From Bacteroidota bacterium (GTDB taxonomy: Bacteria > Bacteroidota > Bacteroidia > Bacteroidales > Porphyromonadaceae), in the NCBI GenBank assembly GCA_023395395.1, contig JAEWZH010000017.1:124001-188000 (forward strand): a DNA stretch of 64,000 nt. Reading direction: 5' to 3'. Position 1 is the stretch's first letter. Every line of letters starts with the position of its first letter. Below are positions 51,917-59,149 of this stretch, in pieces. Both the position numbers and the translations under genes were made by a program. The notes under the pieces are model-generated. The model was not told the origin of the DNA. It saw only the letters and a program-made list of their open reading frames with translations, and made no database searches.

Positions 51917-52099
51917 CTACTTGCCGCACTTCATCTCCTCGCCTCTCTCCTTGGCTTTGGCGCTACAAGCGTCTCTAAGGGCACAGCCGGAGCAGGTGGG
52001 TGGGACATCTCTAGGAGGATTGAAACTCTTCCAAAGGAAGCGAGCCACCAATACCGCCACCACAAGGAGTATGGCATAGGTAATAATCGTCTGTATCAT
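51917..52099 (-). CDS. FeoB-associated Cys-rich membrane protein
   Basis: A 60-residue protein starting at MIQTIITYAILLVVAVLVAR (ATG overlaps the feoAB stop by 4 bp; a longer reading would sit inside feoAB). One membrane helix is followed by a cytoplasmic Cys-rich tail, CSGCALRDACSAK ... MKCGK, with the CxxC and spaced Cys of the family. It probably aids ferrous iron transport by FeoB, perhaps binding Fe(II) or an Fe-S cluster. Confidence 0.88.
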   Translation of the reverse strand: MIQTIITYAILLVVAVLVARFLWKSFNPPRDVPPTCSGCALRDACSAKAKERGEEMKCGK

Positions 52100-54561
52100 A
52101 ATACAAGGTGTCCAATTTGTGTTACCCCGAAGCCCAACAGCCACGCAAGTATAATCGAATAGCACGCACTAAATAACGAATACTTCCAGCTTCCACTCTC
52201 CCTCCCGATGGCTATCACTGTGCTGATGCACGGGATATACACCAGCACAAATATCATGAACGAAAAGGCAATCACAGGATCAATCAACAGCGAGCCATCG
52301 GCATACGTAGCCCTCTGCAACTTCTCTGATAGCATCACATCTGCGTCTTCATCACCGGTATAGAGCACCCCCATCGTACTCACGACAATTTCCTTGGCTG
52401 CGATGCCCGTGAGGAGTGAAACACTCATGCGCCAATCATATCCGAGGGGAGAGAAAATAGGCTGAATACTGTGTCCAATGCGTCCAATCAATGAATATTC
52501 CTGCTGCAGCATACCAAGCTGGTGCTCCCTATCCATAGCGAGGAAGTCTTCAGCCTCAGCAGGACTAACTTTGGCGACATGCTCCGCCATCACCTCATCT
52601 AGTTCGTGCTGCTCCAAATTCTCCACATTGGGGAAATAGCTCAGTGCCCATATCGCAATCGAAGCGACAAGGATTACCGATCCCATCTTGTGCAGATATT
52701 GTTTGGAGCGCTCCCACATGTGGAGCAATACACTCTTTAGAGTAGGGATGCGATAGGGCGGCAATTCCATCACAAAAGGGGTCTCATCTGAAGTATTGAG
52801 ATGCTTCTTAAATAGCAAAGCACTCACTATCGCCACCAGTATACCAGTGGTGTAGAGAAGGAAGAGCACCGTACCGGCACTCTCCGGGAAGAACGCTCCA
52901 GCCAGAAGCAGATAGACAGGGAGCTTGGCACTACAGCTCATAAAAGGGATAATCATCATCGTCACGAGGCGATTGTTGCGATTCTCAATCGTACGCGTTG
53001 CCATCACTGCCGGCACATTACACCCAAAGCCCATCACGAGAGGGATAAAGGACTTCCCATGCAGCCCTATCAAGTGCATCACCCTATCCATAATAAAAGC
53101 AGCCCGAGCCATATATCCGGTGTCCTCCATAATAGCGAGACAGAGATAGAGAATGACGATATTAGGAAGGAATACCAACACTCCGCCCACTCCTGAAATC
53201 ACACCATCCACAAGTAAATCCCTAAGCATCCCCGGGCTCATCGCCCCACTCACCCACGACGCCAATAGACCTACGCCCTGCTCTATCCACTGCATCGGAT
53301 ACTCGCCAAGCGTAAAGGTAAGCTGAAACATCAGAAACATCACCACCACAAAGATGGGCAACCCCCATACCTTGTGTGTAAGGAGGTGGTCAATCTTGTG
53401 GTTTTGCTCTGTCAGTTTGGAGTAGTCCGATTGAAAGGTCTCTTGCAAAGCGCCACGGACAAAACCATATCTCCCATTGGTAATATCGTGCTGTATCTCA
53501 TTGCCCGTACGCTGCTGGTAATGGTCAATCTCCCTTTTGGTGAGCGCAAAGAGGCGCTCACCTCCATCGGGCAAAGTAGCGAAGCTCCCTTGTGTAGCAC
53601 TATCCTCTTCTAGGAGCTTAATGGCTAAAAACCTCGGGCGGAGCTCACGCAGAGGCTCCGGCAATAGCTCTCCCTCCTGATTGATTTCGTCAACGACCTC
53701 ACGGATGGCATGCTCAATCTCAGGACAATAGCGTACATCGATGACACGATGTACCTGTGAGCGATTTTGGTAGATGGTAATGATGTGTCCAAAAAGTTGC
53801 TTGATGCCCTTTCCCGTCCTTCCTACCGTAGGGCAGAGTGGCATACCCATAAGCCGGCTAAGTGCTTCCACCTCCAGATGGCTACTCGATGCCTCCATTT
53901 CATCCCACATATTGAGTGCCACTACCACCGGGATACTGGTCTCCAAAAGTTGAGTGGTCATATAGAGATGACGCTCCAGATTGGTCGAATCCACCACATT
54001 GAGTATGACGTCGGGCTTATTCTCTCCTGTCAGATAATCATTGATATAGCGCTCTTCAGGGCTATAGCTACTAAGAGAGTAGGCACCCGGAAGATCTATG
54101 AGCTCAAATGTGTAGCCTCCTTGATGATAGACCGCCCGCTTTGCTTCCACCGTCACACCGCTGTAATTCCCCACATGCTCGTGAGCACCGCTAGCCGCAT
54201 TGAAAAGTGAAGTCTTACCACTATTAGGATTCCCTACAAAGGCTACCCTAATCCTCTTGGCATCTATCTTACTCCTCCCAGCCACACTTTGCTCTATCGA
54301 ATGAAGAGCGTATCTACGCTCTCTCGCTTGGGTCGTAATCGGTTCTACCTCTATAAGCATAGATTCAGAGCGACGTAGTGTGACATCATAATTGAGGATA
54401 CGGTACTCTACGGGATCCTTGAGTGGAGCATTTTTCACCACCAATATCTCCTCCCCAGGGATAAAGCCCATTTCCATCAGGCGCTTACGAAACGCCCTAT
54501 TGCTATGGTGTCTACGGATAATTGCCCGCTCTCCAGTATGTAAATCGGATAGTCTCATCAA
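52096..54561 (-). CDS. feoB: Fused FeoA-FeoB ferrous iron transporter
   Basis: An 821-residue fusion. Residues 1-75 are FeoA (SH3-like: LMEMGFIPGEEILVVKNAPL). The G domain of FeoB follows (GNPNSGKTSLFNAASG, DLPGAYSLSSYSPEE, NVVDSTNL, NMWDE). The membrane part has eight or more helices with the two Gate motifs, including GFGCNVPAVMATRT and SCSAKLPVYLL. It imports Fe(II) across the inner membrane. The FeoA-FeoB fusion is common in Bacteroidetes. A strong promoter and palindrome lie upstream, and the Cys-rich partner is coupled downstream. Confidence 0.96.
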   Translation of the reverse strand: MMRLSDLHTGERAIIRRHHSNRAFRKRLMEMGFIPGEEILVVKNAPLKDPVEYRILNYDVTLRRSESMLIEVEPITTQARERRYALHSIEQSVAGRSKIDAKRIRVAFVGNPNSGKTSLFNAASGAHEHVGNYSGVTVEAKRAVYHQGGYTFELIDLPGAYSLSSYSPEERYINDYLTGENKPDVILNVVDSTNLERHLYMTTQLLETSIPVVVALNMWDEMEASSSHLEVEALSRLMGMPLCPTVGRTGKGIKQLFGHIITIYQNRSQVHRVIDVRYCPEIEHAIREVVDEINQEGELLPEPLRELRPRFLAIKLLEEDSATQGSFATLPDGGERLFALTKREIDHYQQRTGNEIQHDITNGRYGFVRGALQETFQSDYSKLTEQNHKIDHLLTHKVWGLPIFVVVMFLMFQLTFTLGEYPMQWIEQGVGLLASWVSGAMSPGMLRDLLVDGVISGVGGVLVFLPNIVILYLCLAIMEDTGYMARAAFIMDRVMHLIGLHGKSFIPLVMGFGCNVPAVMATRTIENRNNRLVTMMIIPFMSCSAKLPVYLLLAGAFFPESAGTVLFLLYTTGILVAIVSALLFKKHLNTSDETPFVMELPPYRIPTLKSVLLHMWERSKQYLHKMGSVILVASIAIWALSYFPNVENLEQHELDEVMAEHVAKVSPAEAEDFLAMDREHQLGMLQQEYSLIGRIGHSIQPIFSPLGYDWRMSVSLLTGIAAKEIVVSTMGVLYTGDEDADVMLSEKLQRATYADGSLLIDPVIAFSFMIFVLVYIPCISTVIAIGRESGSWKYSLFSACYSIILAWLLGFGVTQIGHLVL

Positions 54562-54590
54562 ACACTCCTAGTTATATTTATGTAGGGAAA

Positions 54591-54646
54591 CAAAGATACT
54601 ACCCAAATCTCACCCGCCAAATACCTACAAATAGGTATTTGGCGGG
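54591..54646 (-). promoter_or_regulatory. feoAB promoter overlapped by a 15-bp perfect inverted repeat
   Basis: On the minus strand TATCTTTG (54598-54591) and TTTG (54621-54618) are 19 bp apart, a perfect Bacteroidetes promoter, 30 bp from the start codon. CCCGCCAAATACCTA / TAGGTATTTGGCGGG with a 4-bp centre (54613-54646) covers the -33 box. Position suggests an operator for an iron-responsive repressor; as a terminator it lacks a T run. Confidence 0.65.
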
Positions 54647-54667
54647 CAAATGGCTATGAAATTGCAA

Positions 54668-54808
54668 TCAGAACTTCCTCTTAATGATTACCGTAAATTC
54701 CCTCCCTCTTAGGGGGAAAGCGTAATAGCTGCTATTAAGCCCCGACTGACTAAAGACCTCGTAGCGGTTTCACACAGTACAAGCAAAAATATCAGGTTGG
54801 ACAATCAT
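54668..54808 (-). pseudogene. Fossil C-terminus of a TonB-dependent receptor
   Basis: The last 33 codons read NRYEVFSQSGLNSSYYAFPL then RGREFTVIIKRKF and stop, like the final two strands and terminal Phe of an outer-membrane receptor. One stop (54772-54770) separates them from MIVQPDIFACTV in the same frame. Nothing recognisable lies further up (54809-55006). It follows the exported chelatase in the same direction, where a receptor gene would be expected. Confidence 0.6.
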
Positions 54809-55006
54809 ACATGACTAAAGTTTGTCAAGCAACCAAATATCAATATAAGGATAAGGAGTCTGTCCTACTCATATAATTTTATCATGAGCAGTTTTATCGC
54901 CACAGAGAGCGCACTACCATTTATTACAAAATTATGATACGGTTTTATAGTTCAAAACACCCAAAACCTTAGGGAGTAATACCTTTATGAAATGCCCTCT
55001 ATCTCT

Positions 55007-55954
55007 CTAGTCATTGGGGTGAAGTTTCTCGCCCGTGACTTGGTAGATGTTCTTCTTTTCTCCGATCGAGACTTGGCGATTATTGGCGTAGAAGTCTACC
55101 TTATCATTGATGTAGCTCTGTATTTGTGGATTTTCTCCCAACCCTTCGATTTTAACCTCCACCTCGTAGCCCTCCTTGGTCAAGAGCTCCTGCCAATCCC
55201 CTGCGATATCCTCCTTAGCGTGCTCTCCTGCGACGATCATGAGTGGTCTCAGGACTACTCTCCGAAGACCTGTCGCCCTCAGCCTCTGGTGCGACTGATC
55301 AAAATAAGGATATCCCTCGACACACCCGACAATGACATGCTCATGCCCACTGAGCTGAAGTAGATGATCAAGCATAGCATACTGTGCTGTAGCCACATCG
55401 TAGGTACCATGCCCTACCCATATAGTGGCTGCATCTGGAGCAGTATCTGCAGTGATAATTTCAAGCATTTTAGTATAATCCGATTCGTGGAATAGAAGTG
55501 GTGTTGCCACTCGTATTTTTTTGAAAGTCGCACTGTGATGCGCCACTTCACCCCTCACCGAAGCCATCTCTACGCCATCGGTAAGCGAGGTGGAGATAAC
55601 CAATACGTGGGTGAAACCATCTTCAAAAAGCTGGTCCAATGCCTCTGTCGGATTGAGCTTGATGATTCCTTTATTGTCCTTGAGCCTTTTGATAATAATC
55701 CTCGAAGTATAGGCCTCACGTACCTCCAAATTGGGGTGTCGCTCTTGCACGGCTCTATTGATTGCATCCAGTGTAAGCACCCGAGTGTCGTCGTGCGTGG
55801 TGCCGAAGTGTGCCAGCAAGATAGCCCCTTTGTCTCCGGGCTCAAGGTTTTCAAACATAGGGTCGTGCTCAAAGACTTTATTCTGAGCGTAAAGGGAACT
55901 ACTACACAGCAAAGTGATGACGATGGCAACAGTAGTCCACAGTAAATTTCTCAT
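55007..55954 (-). CDS. cbiK: Exported CbiK-type chelatase
   Basis: A 315-residue class II chelatase with signal peptide MRNLLWTTVAIVITLLCSSSLYAQ, so it is periplasmic. Catalytic His residues are in AILLAHFGTTHDDTR (near 46) and TIWVGHGTYD (near 195); the duplicated alpha/beta fold ends VDFYANNRQVS. CbiK inserts Co2+ into sirohydrochlorin. Exported homologues have been proposed to move metal or haem rather than make cobalamin, and no cob/cbi gene is near, so its real role may be in metal or tetrapyrrole handling together with a receptor now lost (54668-54808). Confidence 0.88.
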   Translation of the reverse strand: MRNLLWTTVAIVITLLCSSSLYAQNKVFEHDPMFENLEPGDKGAILLAHFGTTHDDTRVLTLDAINRAVQERHPNLEVREAYTSRIIIKRLKDNKGIIKLNPTEALDQLFEDGFTHVLVISTSLTDGVEMASVRGEVAHHSATFKKIRVATPLLFHESDYTKMLEIITADTAPDAATIWVGHGTYDVATAQYAMLDHLLQLSGHEHVIVGCVEGYPYFDQSHQRLRATGLRRVVLRPLMIVAGEHAKEDIAGDWQELLTKEGYEVEVKIEGLGENPQIQSYINDKVDFYANNRQVSIGEKKNIYQVTGEKLHPND

Positions 55955-56005
55955 AGGATAAATTATTTCTCAAATAAATACCTGCCACAAAAGGCATCAA
56001 TGCCA

Positions 56006-56013
56006 CAAAGGTA
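56006..56013 (-). promoter_or_regulatory. -7 box of cbiK
   Basis: Minus-strand TACCTTTG, 52 bp before the cbiK start; the -33 region has only ATTG 18 bp away. Confidence 0.45.
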
Positions 56014-56075
56014 ATACTTTTTGGCTATTTCCAATTTCAAGAGGATGAATGGCTCACGGAGTATGTAGCTCGCCC

Positions 56076-56185
56076 AAAACTCCTCGATAGAGGAGACAAA
56101 ACTCCTCGGTAGAGGAGACAAAACTCCTCGATAGAGGAGACAAAACTCCTCGATAGAGGAGACAAAACTCCTCGGTAGAGGAGAT
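56076..56185. repeat. 22-bp tandem repeat array, five units
   Basis: Five head-to-tail copies of AAAACTCCTCGATAGAGGAGAC (56076, 56098, 56120, 56142, 56164). They alternate GATAG and GGTAG at one position and the last has a final T. Each unit holds the inverted repeat CTCCTC-GATA-GAGGAG. A partial copy of the GAGGAGA end follows at about 56199. It lies between the cbiK start and the ABC-operon promoter (56273) in a 422-bp gap with no gene. Confidence 0.92.
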
Positions 56186-56272
56186 TCATGCTTTCTATAG
56201 AGGAGATTTGCCTCCCATTCAATCTTAATAATCCATATATAAATCATTGAGATGAAATTTATCTTCCAAATA

Positions 56273-56304
56273 TTTGGTAGATTCATAAATCGTTATTACA
56301 TTTG
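56273..56304 (+). promoter_or_regulatory. Promoter of the ABC/GntR operon
   Basis: TTTG (56273-56276) - 20 bp - TACATTTG (56297-56304), then a 72-bp leader to the ATG at 56377. Confidence 0.78.
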
Positions 56305-56376
56305 CGGTGTACTACTACAGTATTACACTTAGACAATAAGAAGTTATTACATACAATAGACCAAAGCATTATACTT

Positions 56377-57210
56377 ATGATTGAGGTAAAAAATTTGGAG
56401 TACCGATATTCTATGGTACGCTCACTATTTCAGGATCTATCGCTCACAATAGAGCCGGGGCATATCTCCGGGCTATTGGGAAAGAATGGTGAGGGCAAGA
56501 CTACACTGCTCAAACTGATGGCCGGGCAGTTGATTCGCAAAGGTGGGACACTTTCTGTGGCGGGACAAGACCCCACAAAGCGCCAAGTGAGCTTCCTTTC
56601 GGATGTATACTATCTCCCTGAGACGGTCAATGTCCCCAAGGGGGTGAGCATCCGCAGATATTTCGATGCGCTTACGCCGTTTTATCCCAAGTACTCTAGG
56701 GAGATTGCCGATGAGGCGCTCGAGGTATTTGACCTCGACTATAATATGAAGATTACCAAACTCTCTCAGGGACAGCAGAAAAAGGCTATGATTGCCTTTG
56801 CACTATCCTTGGGCACTCGAGTCTTGCTCCTGGACGAACCGACCAATGGTCTGGACATCCCCTCCAAGAGTGCGCTACGCCGACTGCTCGCCAGGCAAAT
56901 CACAGAAGATCGCTATGTAATCATCAGCACCCACCAGGTACGTGACCTTGAGCAAATCATCGACCATGTAGTGGTGATGGACAAAAATAGGGTAATCCTC
57001 TCTAAGTCCATCGGAGAGATTACAGACCGGCTCACCTTCCGCCCGGTAATGGCTGGCGACACCCCTATTTATAGCGAGCAAACGATTGGTAGCAAGATGG
57101 GTATTTTTGCCAAGGAGGAGGGAGACGAAAACGATGCCTACTCTACCGAACTATTCTTCAACGCACTCATGGAGCATCAAATCGACATCCTACACCACCT
57201 CAATAAGTAA
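56377..57210 (+). CDS. ABC transporter ATP-binding protein
   Basis: A 277-residue ATPase starting at MIEVKNLEYRYSMVRSLFQD. Walker A is GLLGKNGEGKTTLL, the signature is LSQGQQKKAMI (SGGQ replaced by SQGQ), Walker B is LLLDEPTNGLD and the switch His is in IISTHQ. A C-terminal extension of about 60 residues is typical of the YtrB/BcrA-like subgroup tied to GntR repressors. Two membrane proteins follow 8 bp downstream and overlap each other; a GntR regulator ends the operon. Confidence 0.93.
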   Translation: MIEVKNLEYRYSMVRSLFQDLSLTIEPGHISGLLGKNGEGKTTLLKLMAGQLIRKGGTLSVAGQDPTKRQVSFLSDVYYLPETVNVPKGVSIRRYFDALTPFYPKYSREIADEALEVFDLDYNMKITKLSQGQQKKAMIAFALSLGTRVLLLDEPTNGLDIPSKSALRRLLARQITEDRYVIISTHQVRDLEQIIDHVVVMDKNRVILSKSIGEITDRLTFRPVMAGDTPIYSEQTIGSKMGIFAKEEGDENDAYSTELFFNALMEHQIDILHHLNK

Positions 57211-57218
57211 CCTCCGAG

Positions 57219-57980
57219 ATGAATACTTTTTCGATAACACGTGTGGGGCTGCTCCTCAGATCAGAATTCAAAATTCAGGGTCGGGAGATGCTGATTGGAC
57301 TGGTATCAAGCACAGTATTCATGGCATTGATACCATTGATTTTTGACCCCAACTACTACGATGAGATGTTGAGAAGTAGGGTGCTCAACTCCTATGCTCC
57401 CTTCTTTCTCTCCTTATTTTTCCTTGCCTACTTCAGCAGGGTACATAGCATGGTGCATGAAAAGCAGACACTCCCCTATGTCTCCATTCCTGCCACGGCA
57501 TTGGAGAAGTATATCCATATCATCCTACTCGGCGTCGTCTTTTATCTAACGGCTCTGATCGCTCTCCAGATCAACTACTGGATAGAGCTATGGCGTATGC
57601 CTGAGCTCAGGGGGCTTACCACAGGGGACTGGGACGAGACGATATTGTTTGGAGGGCTTTCACTCATCAATCCGTTTATGATCTTCGGAGAAGCCTCTGT
57701 TATCGGCTTGCTTTACTTCGTAGGCATCATGCTATTGATTACCATCTTAGTACCGAAGAAGATTTACGCCTTTCCTCTCTTTTTCATCATTACCATAGGC
57801 TTCTTAGTCTTATTCCTCTACACCTTGTCCCTATTTTATGAGAGTTTCTCTTTTAGTACAGATTCAGGAGATGGATGGAGTAGTGGAGGAATTCTAGTGG
57901 CAAGTGTGCTAAACAGCATAGGTATTGCCTGCCTCATTGCTAGCTATTTTGTGTTACGTAACAAACAAGTAAAATCATGA
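57219..57980 (+). CDS. ABC permease-like membrane protein 1
   Basis: A 253-residue inner-membrane protein with six predicted helices and a charged start MNTFSITRVGLLLRSEFKIQ. It is a tandem paralogue of the next gene: both have RVLNSYAPF / RVLNTFLPI, LPYVSIPATALEK / HPYVSIPATAGEK, SLINPFM / LFINPASF, and end VLRNKQVKS / ILRKKEVKS. It probably forms a heterodimer with it as the membrane part of the exporter. Function unknown, perhaps cell-envelope stress or antimicrobial defence by analogy with Ytr systems. Confidence 0.8.
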   Translation: MNTFSITRVGLLLRSEFKIQGREMLIGLVSSTVFMALIPLIFDPNYYDEMLRSRVLNSYAPFFLSLFFLAYFSRVHSMVHEKQTLPYVSIPATALEKYIHIILLGVVFYLTALIALQINYWIELWRMPELRGLTTGDWDETILFGGLSLINPFMIFGEASVIGLLYFVGIMLLITILVPKKIYAFPLFFIITIGFLVLFLYTLSLFYESFSFSTDSGDGWSSGGILVASVLNSIGIACLIASYFVLRNKQVKS

Positions 57981-58720
57981 ACCGTTTCTCAATAAAAAGG
58001 GTCTTTCAACTCCTCCGTGTCGACCTCATATTTGAGGGCAAAGGGCTTCTCATAGGGCTTCTCACCTTAATCGCGACATTGGCACTGGCACTGAAGCTAA
58101 TGGAGCCCGACTTCACTTATGAGACATCGAGCCGAGTACTCAATACCTTCCTGCCAATCTATTTATTCGCCGTGGGGATGAGCTTCTTCGCTAGGATACA
58201 CAAGCTACTCCACAATAGTAGTGCCCATCCCTATGTCTCCATCCCTGCTACAGCGGGCGAGAAGTTTCTAGAGATACTTATGCTGGGGGTCATCTGCTTC
58301 TGTATCATAATCATTTCGATACAAATCAACCTGTGGTTTGAAAGCTGGCTTTACCCTCAGACAAACTACCATTCGGATTACCAACTCTACCCCGTTGATC
58401 TACTGGTGAGTGGGACGTTATTTATCAACCCGGCGTCATTCTTCTCCAAAGAAGTGCTCTCAATCTCCATCTATATAATTGGCTTACTCCTACTGGTTTC
58501 AGTAGCCATCCCTCGGAAGATCTTTGCCTATCCGCTCTTTTTCATTCTCCCTATAGTTATTGCTTATCTCCTGAGCAAGATATTTATGATCTTCGGTTGG
58601 AACAGGGTCGATAGCATAATACAAACTGGTGACACCTACCTCGTTTTCCCTGCGATAATAGGGATAACTGCACTTGTAAGTTCGTATTTCATATTGCGCA
58701 AAAAGGAGGTAAAGTCATGA
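57977..58720 (+). CDS. ABC permease-like membrane protein 2
   Basis: A 247-residue six-helix paralogue of the upstream gene, overlapping it by 4 bp. The shared PYVSIPATAxEK block lies in the cytoplasmic turn after helix 2. Divergence between the pair is substantial, so the duplication is old. Its stop overlaps the GntR start by 4 bp, so all four genes are tightly coupled. Confidence 0.8.
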   Translation: MNRFSIKRVFQLLRVDLIFEGKGLLIGLLTLIATLALALKLMEPDFTYETSSRVLNTFLPIYLFAVGMSFFARIHKLLHNSSAHPYVSIPATAGEKFLEILMLGVICFCIIIISIQINLWFESWLYPQTNYHSDYQLYPVDLLVSGTLFINPASFFSKEVLSISIYIIGLLLLVSVAIPRKIFAYPLFFILPIVIAYLLSKIFMIFGWNRVDSIIQTGDTYLVFPAIIGITALVSSYFILRKKEVKS

Positions 58721-59052
58721 GAGAGGCACAGTCCATATTCATCCAAATCGCCGAGGGTATCAAAGACCGTATCCTCTCGGGCGAGTACCAAGCCGATGAG
58801 CGCATCCCGTCGGTGCGCGACCTGGCTGTGGAGCTGGAGGTCAATCCCAATACCGCTATGAAGGCTTTTGACCTACTCCAGCGCGATGAGCTCATATACA
58901 ACAAGCGAGGTATGGGCTACTTCGTCTCCCCCGAAGCAAAAGCTAAGGTGGTGGAAAGCCGCAAGCGGCAACTACGAGAGGTAACCCTACCTGCCCTCAG
59001 ACACGAACTTGAGCTCCTCGGGCTTACACTCGAGGATCTGCTGAAGCTATAG
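58717..59052 (+). CDS. GntR-family regulator (YtrA type)
   Basis: A 111-residue short GntR. The winged helix-turn-helix covers about 12-80 (GEYQADERIPSVRDLAVELE, VNPNTAMKAFDLLQRDELIY, NKRGMGYFV). The short helical tail is typical of YtrA regulators, which lack an effector domain and repress their own ABC operon. Unusually it is the last gene, not the first, so any binding site should lie near the promoter at 56273. It ends 98 bp before the outer-membrane receptor gene. Confidence 0.92.
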   Translation: MREAQSIFIQIAEGIKDRILSGEYQADERIPSVRDLAVELEVNPNTAMKAFDLLQRDELIYNKRGMGYFVSPEAKAKVVESRKRQLREVTLPALRHELELLGLTLEDLLKL

Positions 59053-59149
59053 AATCATAATACCATTCATCTTGCAACTGCTATTTTGCTCCCAGCTTAG
59101 TCTGGGAGCAAGCAGTGGTTGCACTCAGGACACTAAGAAACATCTACTT

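Noticed and set aside
56076..56185. CRISPR array
   Set aside because: Units are back to back with no spacers, and no cas genes are near.
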